Shown piece by piece: positions 44,591-54,171 of a DNA stretch of 64,000 bases (its first letter is position 1; every line of letters starts with the position of its first letter). The notes under the pieces were generated by a model. That model searched no databases, was not told the DNA's origin, and saw only the letters and a program-made list of their open reading frames with translations. The stretch spans positions 105,464 to 169,463 of the forward strand of contig JAHAWY010000050.1 in assembly GCA_018385135.1 (NCBI GenBank), given 5' to 3'. Position numbers and translations under genes: made by a program. Source of the stretch: Oscillospiraceae bacterium. GTDB lineage: Bacteria > Bacillota > Clostridia > Oscillospirales > Oscillospiraceae.

Positions 44591-45351
44591 GAAACATTGC
44601 GCTGCGCCTTAGCTATGACGGCACGAACTATCACGGCTGGCAGGTGCAGAAAACCGATATTACCGTTGCAGAAACGGTCGAAAAAGCGCTGTCAGTCATC
44701 TGCGAGCATCCCGTAAAGGTCGTAGGCTGCGGCAGAACGGACGCCGGAGTTCACGCGCTTCGCTACTGCTGCAACTTCAAGACCGACTGCCGCATACCCA
44801 TAGAGCGCATACCCCTTGCGGTAAATTCGCGCCTGCCGGATGATATAGCTGCTGTTGACGCGGTTCAAGCGCCGGAGGATTTCAATTCCATTTTGTCATG
44901 TGAAAAAAAGGAATATATCTATAAAATCCACAATTCCCGCATAAAAGACCCTTTTTTGACAAATCGCGTCTGCTTTTATCCGTCAAAGCTTGACGCAGAG
45001 CGAATGAAGCGCGCGGCGCGGGCGTTTGAGGGAACGCATGATTTTCGTGCCGTGCGCAGCGTCGGCACAGAGACAAAGACCACAGTGAGAACCATTTACT
45101 GGTGCGAGCTTGAGCAAACAGGCGAGCTTATTACAATGCGTGTTTGCGCAAACGGCTTTTTGTATAACATGGTGCGCGCCATCATGGGAACGGTTGTATA
45201 TGCCGGGCTGGGAAAGCTTGAGCCGGAGAGCATCCCCGATTTACTCAAAGCAGGAGACCGCCGCCTTACAGGTCCGACAATGCCGCCGCAGGGATTATAT
45301 ATGTCGCGCGTTTGGTATGACGGAGCTGTGGGCGAAATGATGATGAGATAA
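44587..45351 (+). CDS. truA: tRNA pseudouridine synthase A
   Basis: 254 residues. LSYDGTNYHGWQVQ at the start, catalytic aspartate in GCGRTDAGVHAL (about residue 52), and FLYNMVRAIMGT. It modifies tRNA positions 38-40. It overlaps ecfT by four bases. The ecfA1-ecfA2-ecfT-truA order is the usual Firmicutes one, though there the block normally follows ribosomal protein genes, which are absent here. Confidence 0.96.
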   Translation: MRNIALRLSYDGTNYHGWQVQKTDITVAETVEKALSVICEHPVKVVGCGRTDAGVHALRYCCNFKTDCRIPIERIPLAVNSRLPDDIAAVDAVQAPEDFNSILSCEKKEYIYKIHNSRIKDPFLTNRVCFYPSKLDAERMKRAARAFEGTHDFRAVRSVGTETKTTVRTIYWCELEQTGELITMRVCANGFLYNMVRAIMGTVVYAGLGKLEPESIPDLLKAGDRRLTGPTMPPQGLYMSRVWYDGAVGEMMMR

Positions 45352-45455
45352 CCTTAATTATTCATATTTAGTCTATTTATTTTTTGTATTTTATGCTATA
45401 CTGACCGTAATCGAATTTGCTGTGCGGTCACTCACGCAGTTTTGGAGAGATGGCT

Positions 45456-46586
45456 ATGGCTTCTGGGACACACGCAAAACGAATAAGCGGCAAAAGCAAG
45501 GTGATCGCGCTTTCAGCTTCCGTTCTTCTCGTGCTTTTGGCATTGCTGGTCTTCCTGTATAGAGACAAGCTTCCGGCACTGCATCCCGGTGAAGCGGATG
45601 GCAGCTTGCGGGAGACCGAGCCATTCACCTTTGAAACCGGCTCGCGCCAGTGCTTTGACACAGCGGCGGATAAGCTGGTTATAGCATCCTCAACGGGACT
45701 GCAGATTCTCAGCGGCAAGGGGGAGACACTCCAACGGCAGGTCTATTCTATGACCAACCCCGCCATAGCTTCGACGAGTGAGGGCATCTGCGCTTTCTAT
45801 GATATCGGCGGCAAAACGCTTCGCCTTTATAAAAACGACAAAAGCGGAGAATGCCTCGAATACGACCGCAACTATCCTATCATCTCAGTTAGCGTCAACA
45901 GCGCGGGCTACCTTACCGTTACCGAGCAGGAGACAGGCTACAAGGGCGCGGTTACTGTTCTTGACGCTGACGGCAATGCGATATATAAATGGTACTCCGG
46001 TTCGGGTTACGCGGTGGACGCAGCACTTTCGCCGGACTGCTCAACCCTTGCGGTGCTCTGCCTTGAGTCCGGGGGCAGTGTTATCCATCTGTTCAAGCTT
46101 GACAGCGAGCAGGAGTTCTATTCCGCCTCGCTGCCGAACGAGCTTGCCTTTAAGCTCAGCTTTTTCAAAAGCGGCGAGTTCTGCACGCTTTCTCAAGACT
46201 CGCTTCACTTTTTCAAGGCTAACGGCGAGGAGAGAGATTCCCATTCCTTTGAGGGCGACTATTTGGCGGGCTTTGAGCTTAGCGACGAGCTTTGCGCCGT
46301 TGTGCTCAGCAAATATGTCTCCGGCAGCGATATAACGCTTGTAAGCCTCGCCTCGGACGGCGATGTTCTGGGCAAGGCAGCGCTTAACGAGGAGCCGGTT
46401 TCGCTGCATGGTCAAAAACAGCGCCTGCTTGTTCTCTGCTCAGACGGGGCAACGGTTTATTCACGCGATTTGAGGACGCTTGAAGAAGGACGCGTTGTTG
46501 CAGGCTATAAAAGTGCCGTGCTGACATCAAAGGGCGATGTTTTTCTGCTCAGCTCCCACTACGCGGAGGAGTGCAGCTTAAAATAA
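45456..46586 (+). CDS. DUF5711 family membrane-anchored protein
   Basis: About 376 residues. A basic N-terminus and one membrane helix (VIALSASVLLVLLALLVFL) are followed by a large extracytoplasmic domain. It contains repeated beta-strand units such as DLRTL, VLDADGNAIYKWYSG and LVSLASDGDVLGKAA, resembling a beta-propeller and matching DUF5711 of clostridia. Function unknown. The ATG at 45456 has GGAG eight bases upstream. It precedes cvpA and clpE in the same direction, an arrangement I associate with this family. Confidence 0.8.
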   Translation: MASGTHAKRISGKSKVIALSASVLLVLLALLVFLYRDKLPALHPGEADGSLRETEPFTFETGSRQCFDTAADKLVIASSTGLQILSGKGETLQRQVYSMTNPAIASTSEGICAFYDIGGKTLRLYKNDKSGECLEYDRNYPIISVSVNSAGYLTVTEQETGYKGAVTVLDADGNAIYKWYSGSGYAVDAALSPDCSTLAVLCLESGGSVIHLFKLDSEQEFYSASLPNELAFKLSFFKSGEFCTLSQDSLHFFKANGEERDSHSFEGDYLAGFELSDELCAVVLSKYVSGSDITLVSLASDGDVLGKAALNEEPVSLHGQKQRLLVLCSDGATVYSRDLRTLEEGRVVAGYKSAVLTSKGDVFLLSSHYAEECSLK

Positions 46587-46663
46587 TTTGAGTTTTTTGC
46601 GGGCTTTTTGCCTGTAACCAATTTGTACGGACTAAGTCCGTTAACGAGAGGTTAGAGTAAGAT

Positions 46664-47392
46664 ATGAGATTTGCTGTTGAATTGATTATGCTTGCCGTTT
46701 TGCTGGTTTGCGCATGGAGTGGCTATAAAAAAGGGCTGGTCATGGGCGTTGGCACCATAATTGCCATTGTAATATCGCTTTATATGGGCAACCTTTTATC
46801 TGAAACCTTTTCGCCGCAGGCAGCGCCGGTGCTAAAGCCCTTTATCAGCGGCTATATGGACGGTACCGAGGGAGTTGTTGGTGACAAGCTCGATGAGCTT
46901 CTTGGTTCCTCTGGCGATGCGAAGCTTTCGGTGGAGGATGTTTTGAAAAATCGACCGGAGGTAAGCTTTGAGCTTGCCAAGGGCAGCTACACAGAGCTTG
47001 GAGTGTATGAGAGAACGGCGGAGAAAATGGCTGCTGAGGCGGTCGATTATACCGAGCTTACGGGAACATCGCTGACGGCATCTATTGTTGACGTCATGTG
47101 TGATAATCTCACCTATTATATCGGTTTTATTCTGTTTTTTATCCTCATACTTATTATCATCACAGTTCTGGGCAACATATTCAATCTCAGTTTTAAGATT
47201 CCGGGTCAAGACAAGCTAAACGATATCGGCGGTCTGGTCTGCGGTGTGGTGATAGGAATAGTGTTTTGCATAATAATTGCTTGGGTGCTGAAGTTTTTAG
47301 GAATTCTTTTGCCGGAGGAGGAAATGCGCAAAACGCTTATAACCGGTCTTTTCCTCAAGCTTGACATCCTTTCCCGCATTCTTGCCGTCTGA
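46664..47392 (+). CDS. CvpA family membrane protein
   Basis: 242 residues. N-terminal helices with the CvpA-like WSGYKKGLVMGVGTIIAIVISLYMG, an extracytoplasmic acidic insert (about 55-135), then three more helices ending in GLVCGVVIGIVFCIIIAWVLKFLG. CvpA-family proteins are tied to colicin V production and cell-envelope stress in other bacteria; the role here is unknown. GAGAGGTTAGAG precedes the ATG. Confidence 0.82.
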   Translation: MRFAVELIMLAVLLVCAWSGYKKGLVMGVGTIIAIVISLYMGNLLSETFSPQAAPVLKPFISGYMDGTEGVVGDKLDELLGSSGDAKLSVEDVLKNRPEVSFELAKGSYTELGVYERTAEKMAAEAVDYTELTGTSLTASIVDVMCDNLTYYIGFILFFILILIIITVLGNIFNLSFKIPGQDKLNDIGGLVCGVVIGIVFCIIIAWVLKFLGILLPEEEMRKTLITGLFLKLDILSRILAV

Positions 47393-47425
47393 TAAACGAA
47401 ACCTACTATTGAAGGAGAACACAAT

Positions 47426-49765
47426 ATGCAGCCTTCGCTTTGTTCACGCTGTAAAAAGAATATGGCAATGATCTTCATATCGAAGGTCGAAAATGGAATT
47501 ACAAAAAACGAAGGGCTTTGTCTGAAATGTGCCAGAGAGCTTCATGTAAAGCCCGTTGAGGATATAATTGCGCGTATGGGCATATCCGATGAGGATTTGG
47601 ATACCATCGCCTCCGAGATGACCGATGCAATCGGAGGAGTGGCTTCGCTGCGCGATATCGAAGCGCCCGAGACTGAGGATGACGAGCCGGGAAAGACCGC
47701 GACCTTTCCTTATCTCAGCCGCCTTTTCGGGGCGGACAGCAGCATGAACCCGCTCAACGATTCCTATCCGCAGCCTCAGCAAAATCCTGCCGGCGGTGAA
47801 GCTCGCCAGCAGAAAAACGGCAAGGAGCAAGGCTCTCGCGGCGGCTCAAAGCGTAAATTTCTGGATAACTACTGCATTGACCTTACCGCCCGCGCCTTTG
47901 AGGGCAAGCTTGACAATATGATAGGACGCGAGGAGGAGCTTGAAAGGGTTATCCAAATCCTCAACCGCCGCCAGAAGAATAACCCCTGCCTTATCGGTGA
48001 GCTGGGCGTCGGCAAAACCGCTATTGCGGAGGGCTTGGCACAGCGTATTGCCACGGGCAAGGTGCCCTATAAGCTCAAGGATAAGGAGGTAATGCTCCTT
48101 GACCTTACAGCCCTTGTAGCCGGAACGCAGTTTCGTGGTCAGTTTGAAAGCCGCATGAAAGGGCTTATCGACGAGATAAGAAAAGAGGGCAACATCATCC
48201 TTGTTATCGACGAGGTTCACAATATCGTAGGCGCAGGTGACGCGGAGGGCAGCATGAACGCAGCCAATATCCTCAAGCCCGCCCTGTCGCGTGGAGAGAT
48301 TCAGGTGATCGGCGCAACAACCTTCACCGAATACCGCAAGCACATTGAAAAAGACTCCGCGCTTGAGCGCCGCTTCCAGCCTGTTACCGTGCTAGAGCCT
48401 TCAATAGATGACAGCTACCGCATCTTAAAGGGCATTGCCCATTATTATGAGGACTTCCACGGCGTTTCGATACCGGACGATATGTGCTACAAGGCGGTTA
48501 CAATGTCCGAGCGCTACATTACCGACCGCTTTTTGCCTGACAAGGCGATTGACCTTATTGATGAGGCTTGCTCTGATGTCAACCTCAAAAACCCCGATAT
48601 TGAGCGTGCAAGCGAAATCGAAAAGGAGCTTGCCGACCTTGACCGCGAACGCGAGCTGCTTTTGGCGGATACAGATAACGACAACTTCGAGCGCCTTGCC
48701 GCTATCCGCAGCCACAGCCTGCAGCTTACCGACGAGCGTACTCTGCTTCAAGCAAAGGGCAGACCCGCGCTTACGAGCGATAATCTTGCCCGCATCATAG
48801 AGCTATGGACAAAAATCCCTGCCAGCACCATACGCGAGGACGAGTTTGCAAGACTCTCCGCGCTTAACAGCCGGCTCAAAGAGCACATCATAGGTCAGGA
48901 CGAGGCGGTGGAGCTTGTATGTGCCGCCATCAAGCGCAACAGGGTGGGGCTTTCCGCCAAGCGCAAGCCTGTCAGCTTCATTTTTGTAGGAAGCACAGGC
49001 GTTGGCAAAACAGAGCTTGTAAAGCGCCTTTCCGAGGATCTGTTTAATTCTCCCGAGTCGCTTGTCCGCTTTGATATGTCCGAATTCATGGAAAAGCACT
49101 CCGTTTCCCGCATAATCGGTTCGCCTCCGGGCTATGTTGGCTATGATGAAGCGGGTCAGCTAACCGAGAAAATTCGCCGCAAGCCGTACAGCGTTGTGCT
49201 TTTTGATGAGATTGAAAAGGCGCACCCGGATGTTATGAACGTCCTGCTGCAAATCCTTGATGACGGACGTATCACCGACGCTCAGGGACGCACGGTTAAC
49301 TTTGAAAACACCATCATAATCATGACCACCAACGCCGGCAGCGATAAGAAGGACGGCACCGTCGGCTTTGGCGGAAGCCTGTCCGACCAGGGCAAGGAGC
49401 GCGCCATGAAGGCGTTAAAGGACTTCCTGCGTCCTGAGTTTATTAACCGCGTTGATGAAATCGTTTATTTCAACAAGCTCAGCGAGGCGGACTTCCGTGA
49501 GATTGCAAAGCTAATGCTCTCTGAACTTCAGCAGGTCATGGAGGAGAAGAACATGAGCTTTACCTATGACGAAGCTCTGCTCGATTACCTTTCCTCCAAG
49601 AGCTTTTCGCTGACCTATGGCGCGAGAAACCTTCGCCGGCTCATTCAGAAAGAGGTGGAGGACGCGATCGCCACGGAGATTGTTGACAAGTACCGCGGCA
49701 GGGTTGCCGAAATCAAGGTTTCGGCAACAAAGGACGCCGTTGAAGTCACGGCTGTTCCCGTGTAA
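47426..49765 (+). CDS. ClpE-type ATP-dependent protease ATPase subunit
   Basis: 779 residues. An N-terminal zinc finger (C6-x2-C9 and C32-x2-C35) replaces the usual Clp repeat domain, as in ClpE. Two AAA+ modules follow: Walker A GELGVGKT near 191 with [12 protein letters not shown], and GSTGVGKTE near 521 with [12 protein letters not shown]. The coiled middle region has [15 protein letters not shown]. The loop TVGFGGS before the C-terminal domain corresponds to the ClpP-binding loop, so it should unfold proteins for ClpP. It ends at a strong terminator. Confidence 0.9.
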   Translation: MQPSLCSRCKKNMAMIFISKVENGITKNEGLCLKCARELHVKPVEDIIARMGISDEDLDTIASEMTDAIGGVASLRDIEAPETEDDEPGKTATFPYLSRLFGADSSMNPLNDSYPQPQQNPAGGEARQQKNGKEQGSRGGSKRKFLDNYCIDLTARAFEGKLDNMIGREEELERVIQILNRRQKNNPCLIGELGVGKTAIAEGLAQRIATGKVPYKLKDKEVMLLDLTALVAGTQFRGQFESRMKGLIDEIRKEGNIILVIDEVHNIVGAGDAEGSMNAANILKPALSRGEIQVIGATTFTEYRKHIEKDSALERRFQPVTVLEPSIDDSYRILKGIAHYYEDFHGVSIPDDMCYKAVTMSERYITDRFLPDKAIDLIDEACSDVNLKNPDIERASEIEKELADLDRERELLLADTDNDNFERLAAIRSHSLQLTDERTLLQAKGRPALTSDNLARIIELWTKIPASTIREDEFARLSALNSRLKEHIIGQDEAVELVCAAIKRNRVGLSAKRKPVSFIFVGSTGVGKTELVKRLSEDLFNSPESLVRFDMSEFMEKHSVSRIIGSPPGYVGYDEAGQLTEKIRRKPYSVVLFDEIEKAHPDVMNVLLQILDDGRITDAQGRTVNFENTIIIMTTNAGSDKKDGTVGFGGSLSDQGKERAMKALKDFLRPEFINRVDEIVYFNKLSEADFREIAKLMLSELQQVMEEKNMSFTYDEALLDYLSSKSFSLTYGARNLRRLIQKEVEDAIATEIVDKYRGRVAEIKVSATKDAVEVTAVPV

Positions 49766-49766
49766 T

Positions 49767-49799
49767 AAAAACCCCGCAGGCATTGCCTGCGGGGTTTTT
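49767..49799 (+). terminator. Terminator of the clpE-type gene
   Basis: AAAAACCCCGCAGGC-ATT-GCCTGCGGGGTTTTT, a strong hairpin; it may also work on the opposite strand for the convergent binding-protein gene. Confidence 0.92.
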
Positions 49800-49810
49800 A
49801 TGCTGTTCTA

Positions 49811-50614
49811 TTATCTATAATAATCAAGCGAGTATATATCGGCGATGATGGCATCGCAGCCCTCGTTATTGAGAGAGTCGATGCAGGCGGCTGTGCCGCC
49901 GGGGATGCGGTTTATGATGGAGGGTCTGTTCTTGAGCGTTTCGTTTGCGTCAAGCACGGCGTTGAAGTAGCAGTTTTCACTGAGCGTGAGCGCCTTGCCG
50001 GAAAGACCACGCGCACTTCTTATGCCTGAACCGCTGAGCGAAACAAGAACAATTGTGTTTTTCATATAAACAGGGGAAAGGTCGATTTGCGTATAGCTCG
50101 CGTCATAGGCAAAGCCTCCCCAAACGCAGTCAACATTACCGGAATTAAGCTCAACCTCCGCTTCCGAAACGTCGATAGCGATAAGCTTGAGCTGCCAGCC
50201 CAGCAGCTTGCACACCTCACGCGCAAGCTCAACGTCAAAGCCAGTAAGCTCTCCGTTTTCATCCGCGCCGGAGAAAGGCAGACGTCCGCCGTCGCAGCCT
50301 ACAATAAGGGTTCTGGGTTCGATGCTTGGAAGAATGAGGTCAAGGGCACTGTCGTCTCCCGAGAGCATGGAAACGTCCTCTCCCAGCCATTTGATTGAAA
50401 GCTCACGCAGCTTGCCGGAAGCCTCCAGCTCCTCAAGCGCGGAGGTCACGATTGTGCCTACCTTATCACCGGAACGAAAGCCAATGCAAAAGCTCTGGTT
50501 TTGCAGCCTGTCTACAATTTGGTATTTTCCAACCTCGTTAAGCGAGCAACCGCAAAGCGAAATAATAAGCCCCAGCACCAGAGCCAGCGCTGCCGAGCGT
50601 TTGAGTTTTTTCAT
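49811..50614 (-). CDS. Amino-acid ABC transporter substrate-binding lipoprotein (second copy)
   Basis: About 267 residues. The signal peptide ends in the lipobox LCGC. The periplasmic-binding-protein family 3 domain is visible in PFSGADENGELTGFDVELAREVCKLLG and VDCVWGGFAYDASYTQIDLSPVYMKN. Compared with the copy at 52353 it has an extra N-terminal stretch of about 60 residues before the domain. The promoter -10 is at 50649, which puts transcription start near 50642, so the upstream ATG (about 50638) would be almost leaderless and the start near 50614 is preferred. It has no permease of its own and may share the neighbouring transporter. Confidence 0.85.
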   Translation of the reverse strand: MKKLKRSAALALVLGLIISLCGCSLNEVGKYQIVDRLQNQSFCIGFRSGDKVGTIVTSALEELEASGKLRELSIKWLGEDVSMLSGDDSALDLILPSIEPRTLIVGCDGGRLPFSGADENGELTGFDVELAREVCKLLGWQLKLIAIDVSEAEVELNSGNVDCVWGGFAYDASYTQIDLSPVYMKNTIVLVSLSGSGIRSARGLSGKALTLSENCYFNAVLDANETLKNRPSIINRIPGGTAACIDSLNNEGCDAIIADIYSLDYYR

Positions 50615-50648
50615 ATGCACCACCGAAAGAAACAACATTCGTTGTAAA

Positions 50649-50676
50649 ATTATAAGAAAAACGCGAAAAAGCGTAA
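50649..50676 (-). promoter_or_regulatory. Promoter of the second binding-protein gene
   Basis: TTACGC and TATAAT with 16-bp spacing on the minus strand. Confidence 0.5.
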
Positions 50677-50752
50677 TTTTTTTAACAAAACCTCGAAAGG
50701 CACTTTACATAATATTATAGCCGCCGCTATATTTCAATAAGAAAATGTAAAA

Positions 50753-50786
50753 AAACAAAAAAAGAGGACGAAGTAACGTCCTCTTA
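50753..50786 (-). terminator. Terminator of the amino-acid ABC operon
   Basis: AAGAGGACG and CGTCCTCTT around a six-base loop, followed by seven T on the minus strand, directly after the ATPase gene. Confidence 0.88.
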
Positions 50787-50791
50787 CTTAT

Positions 50792-51577
50792 TCATTGCTC
50801 CGAAAAGCGGGAAAGGAACTGTTTTGTGCGCTCCTCTTTTGGATTTTCAAGCACCTCATGGGGGCTGCCCTGCTCAACGATAACGCCGCCGTCCATGAAA
50901 ATTACGCGGTCGGCAACATCACGGGCAAACGCCATTTCGTGGGTTACAATAATCATCGTAGTGCGCTTTTCGGCAAGCGCGCGGATAACGCGAAGCACCT
51001 CGCCTGTAAGCTCCGGGTCAAGCGCGCTGGTTGGCTCATCGAAGCAAAGCACATCGGGGGAGAGGGAAAGCGCGCGGGCGATTGCAACACGCTGCTGCTG
51101 ACCGCCTGATAGCTGATGGGGGTAGTAGTCTAACTTGCTGTCAAGCCCCATTTGACTGAGATCAAAGCGTGCCTTGCGGTCAATTTCTTCAAGAATTCTT
51201 TTTTTGTTTTTCTTATAGTCCGGTCTCTCTTTTGCCAGAAGCTCGGAAGCGAGCTTCACGTTTTGCAGCACCGTGTACTGCGGAAAAAGGTTGAAGCTCT
51301 GGAAAACAAGCCCGAAGTGCAGGCGTTTTTTGCGAATTTCGCTTTCCCTTTGCGTCCGCGGGTCGGCGGCATCAAATATTATCCCATTGTTTATCAGTAT
51401 CTGCCCTCTGTCCGGACGCTCAAGGAAGTTTAAGCAGCGCAGCAGCGTTGTTTTGCCGCTGCCGGAAGAACCGATAATTGCGATGGTCTCACCCTTTTCA
51501 AGAGAAAAGCCGATGTCCTTCAAAACCTCAAGAGAGTCAAAGGATTTTTGCAGATTTTTTACCTCCAAAACAGGCAT
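50792..51577 (-). CDS. Polar amino-acid ABC transporter ATP-binding protein
   Basis: 261 residues, GlnQ type. Walker [11 protein letters not shown]-loop [17 protein letters not shown], signature [15 protein letters not shown], Walker [17 protein letters not shown]-loop VTHEM. It carries an insert ([26 protein letters not shown]) in the helical domain seen in some clostridial relatives. Third gene of the binding protein-permease-ATPase operon. Probably for a polar amino acid such as glutamine or cystine. Confidence 0.94.
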   Translation of the reverse strand: MPVLEVKNLQKSFDSLEVLKDIGFSLEKGETIAIIGSSGSGKTTLLRCLNFLERPDRGQILINNGIIFDAADPRTQRESEIRKKRLHFGLVFQSFNLFPQYTVLQNVKLASELLAKERPDYKKNKKRILEEIDRKARFDLSQMGLDSKLDYYPHQLSGGQQQRVAIARALSLSPDVLCFDEPTSALDPELTGEVLRVIRALAEKRTTMIIVTHEMAFARDVADRVIFMDGGVIVEQGSPHEVLENPKEERTKQFLSRFSEQ

Positions 51578-51589
51578 ATCGACACCCCC

Positions 51590-52246
51590 TTATTTAAAGT
51601 ATGACAGCTTCTTTTCGACCCAATTGAGAAGAAGCGTCAATAGTCCGACGGCTACGAGGAAAAATACGGCAGTGGAGAAAAGCGGCCAAATCAGACCTTT
51701 CGAGGCATATTCCTGAGCCATCATGATAATCTCCTTGTTAGCGATTACACGGGCGAGGGAGGTGTCCTTTACAAGGGTTATTACCTCATTGCCCAAGGGC
51801 GGAACAATGCGTTTAACGACCTGCAGGAGCGTGACCTTGAAGAAAATCTGAGTCTTTGTCATACCCAGTACCTGCCCGGCTTCATACTGCCCTTTGGCGA
51901 TGCTTTCAATTCCGCCGCGATAGATTTCCGAGAAGTAACAGGCGTAATTGATGATAAAGGCAACAATGCAGGCTGACATTCTGCCGGAATAACCGCTGCC
52001 CCAAAGGTTGTTGTTCCAGATAAGACCCGGTCCGTAGAACAGAACAATGATTTGCAGCATCAGCGGAGTTCCGCGTATGATCCATACTATGGTCTTTGTC
52101 AGCCATGAAAGGGGCTTAAAGCGGCTCATAGAGCCGAAGGCAATGATAAGACCGAGCGGCAAGGCGAAAGCAAGCGTTACGGCAAATATTTCACAGTTTA
52201 TCACAAAGCTTTCCAAAAGCTTTGAAATAATGACCGAAAAGCTCAT
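51590..52246 (-). CDS. Polar amino-acid ABC transporter permease
   Basis: 218 residues with about five membrane helices. The EAA loop that contacts the ATPase is EIYRGGIESIAKGQYEAGQVLGMTKTQ, and WIIRGTPLMLQIIVLFYG is the family N-terminal signature. HisM/GlnP type. Lies between the binding-protein gene (106 bases upstream, with a hairpin) and the ATPase gene. Confidence 0.94.
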   Translation of the reverse strand: MSFSVIISKLLESFVINCEIFAVTLAFALPLGLIIAFGSMSRFKPLSWLTKTIVWIIRGTPLMLQIIVLFYGPGLIWNNNLWGSGYSGRMSACIVAFIINYACYFSEIYRGGIESIAKGQYEAGQVLGMTKTQIFFKVTLLQVVKRIVPPLGNEVITLVKDTSLARVIANKEIIMMAQEYASKGLIWPLFSTAVFFLVAVGLLTLLLNWVEKKLSYFK

Positions 52247-52294
52247 AAGGTGGTTCTCCTTTATTGTTTACGAAGAGCAGACTCCATACACGCA

Positions 52295-52330
52295 CTGAAA
52301 GGGGCAGGAGGTTTTCCTGTCCCTTTTCAG
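52295..52330 (-). terminator. Intercistronic hairpin after the binding-protein gene
   Basis: CTGAAAAGGGACAGGA pairs with TCCTGCCCCTTTCAG-like arm around a short loop. Such hairpins usually let binding-protein mRNA exceed permease mRNA. Confidence 0.65.
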
Positions 52331-52352
52331 TAAGCTTTGCAAAAAATAGTTT

Positions 52353-53225
52353 TTAGCCTGCAATTGCGGGAGCCAAAGCAAGACCGTACTTTTCGGCAAG
52401 CGCGGGGAGAGTTCCGTCTGCAACAAGCTCCGCGATGGCGTTGTTAACTGCCTCGGTAACGTCGCTGCCCTTGCGGAAAGCAATGCCGTATTCCTCACTT
52501 GCCAGCTCAAGGTCAAGCATCTTAAGATCGGCGTAGTCAGTGCCTTCGCCGGTAGTGGTCTTAGCCAGAGTCCAGTCAAGAACGGCTGCATCGGCTGTGC
52601 CGGATTTTACCTCAACGAGGCAGTCTGTCTGCTTTGCCATGGAAATGTATTCAGCCTGTGCAAGGTTCTCGTCAGCGTCCTCGCCAATGATCTGAGCCTC
52701 GCCGGCAGAGCTTACCTCGGCAACGACGGTCTTGCCGATAAGGTCTGCGGTGGAGCTATAGTCACTGTCAGCCTTAACAACAACGACCTGTGCGTTTTTA
52801 ACATAGGGAACGGAAATGCTCATAGTGGCTTTGCGATCCTCGTCGATGGTCAGACCGTTCCAAATGCAGTCGATGCTCTTTGCGTTGAGCTCAACCTCCT
52901 TGGTATCCCAGTTGATCTCAACAAATTCGGGCTCTACGCCGAGCTTTTCGCAAACAGCGATAGCAAACTCGGTGTCAAAGCCAGTGAACTCGCCGTTTTC
53001 ATCGGTGTAGTTCATGGGTGCATAATCGGTGTAGCCGATGACCATTTTGCCGTTGTTGAGTATGTATTCAAGGTCGCTTGCATTTTCCGCTTCGGGTGCG
53101 GGGGAGACGTCGTTCTCCTGAATGTTCTGATCGTTTTCGGGAGCGGAGCTTGCGCAACCCGCGAACAGAGCCAAGCACATTACTGCAACAAGCACCAATG
53201 CAATGATAGCTTTGAAGTTTTTCAT
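52353..53225 (-). CDS. Polar amino-acid ABC transporter substrate-binding lipoprotein
   Basis: 290 residues. Signal peptide with lipobox LFAGC, then a family 3 binding domain: YAPMNYTDENGEFTGFDTEFAIAVCEKLG, IDCIWNGLTIDEDRKATMSISVPYVKNAQVVVV and ALPALAEKYGL at the end. First gene of the operon with the permease and ATPase. The specific amino acid cannot be read from the sequence. Confidence 0.94.
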   Translation of the reverse strand: MKNFKAIIALVLVAVMCLALFAGCASSAPENDQNIQENDVSPAPEAENASDLEYILNNGKMVIGYTDYAPMNYTDENGEFTGFDTEFAIAVCEKLGVEPEFVEINWDTKEVELNAKSIDCIWNGLTIDEDRKATMSISVPYVKNAQVVVVKADSDYSSTADLIGKTVVAEVSSAGEAQIIGEDADENLAQAEYISMAKQTDCLVEVKSGTADAAVLDWTLAKTTTGEGTDYADLKMLDLELASEEYGIAFRKGSDVTEAVNNAIAELVADGTLPALAEKYGLALAPAIAG

Positions 53226-53325
53226 GATATGTTTCCTCCGATCATCTCTTTTGAGAAAAAGTTCTCTTAAACGACTTCGCTATTGTATCACATTAGCGAA
53301 ATAAAGCAAGAACAAAATCGCAAGT

Positions 53326-53350
53326 AATCTGTGCAATTTTTGCACAGATT
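53326..53350. repeat. Inverted repeat in the divergent ABC/two-component intergenic region
   Basis: AATCTGTGCA-ATTTT-TGCACAGATT, a 10-bp perfect inverted repeat between a minus-strand operon and the response regulator gene. It could be an operator or a hairpin; no T-run follows. Confidence 0.5.
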
Positions 53351-53478
53351 GGCGGCGCTTGTAGAAAGCAAGTAAAAGTTTTTTACATTTTGTTAACGCT
53401 TTCGTGCATTGTGCTGTTATAATAACAATAAATGCAAGAATGATTCTTCTCTTAGTTTAAACGGAAGGGCGTGTTTAT

Positions 53479-54171
53479 ATGGCAAAAACAGCGCTTATAA
53501 TCGAGGACGACGGCAACATTGCCGAGCTGCTGCGGCTTTATCTTGAAAAGGACGGCTTTGAAGTGAGCATTGCTGCCGATGGCGGTACGGGTGTGCAGAT
53601 GGCGTTGGAGCAGGAGCCTTCGCTTATTCTGCTGGACATTATGCTTCCCGTACTTGATGGCTGGCAGGTTTGCGCGAAGGTGCGTGAAAAGTCCAAAACG
53701 CCCATAATCATGCTGACCGCCAAGGGTGAGACTCACGACAAGATCAACGGTCTTGAGATGGGCGCTGACGACTATATCGTTAAGCCCTTTGAGGTCAAAG
53801 AGCTGCTTGCCCGAGTTCATGCCGTTTTGCGCCGCAGCGAGGGCGAGGAGACAGGCGGCGAGAAAAGGTTGAGCTTTGATAAGCTTATTATCAACCTTGA
53901 CTCCTACGAGCTTATTGTTGATGGCAATCGAGTTGACACTCCGCCGAAAGAGATGGAGCTGCTTTATCATCTTGCTGCCTCACCTAACCGCGTTTACACG
54001 CGCAATCAGCTTCTTGATGAGGTTTGGGGCTTTGACTATTTCGGTGATTCGCGCACGGTTGACGTCCACATCAAGCGCCTGCGCGAAAAGCTTGAGGGTG
54101 TTTCCGATCAGTGGACGCTGAAAACCGTTTGGGGAGTCGGCTATAAGTTTGAGCTGAATGAAAGCAAATGA
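53479..54171 (+). CDS. OmpR-family response regulator
   Basis: 230 residues. Receiver domain with EDD near residue 9-11, phosphoacceptor D53 in LLDIMLP, a switch threonine in MLTAKG and the lysine in VKPFE. A winged-helix DNA-binding domain follows with RVYTRNQLLDEVWGFDYFGDSRTVDVHIKRLREKL and TVWGVGYKF. Coupled by an ATGA overlap to the kinase gene. Targets unknown; the divergent amino-acid transporter and the nearby inverted repeat are candidates. Confidence 0.95.
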   Translation: MAKTALIIEDDGNIAELLRLYLEKDGFEVSIAADGGTGVQMALEQEPSLILLDIMLPVLDGWQVCAKVREKSKTPIIMLTAKGETHDKINGLEMGADDYIVKPFEVKELLARVHAVLRRSEGEETGGEKRLSFDKLIINLDSYELIVDGNRVDTPPKEMELLYHLAASPNRVYTRNQLLDEVWGFDYFGDSRTVDVHIKRLREKLEGVSDQWTLKTVWGVGYKFELNESK

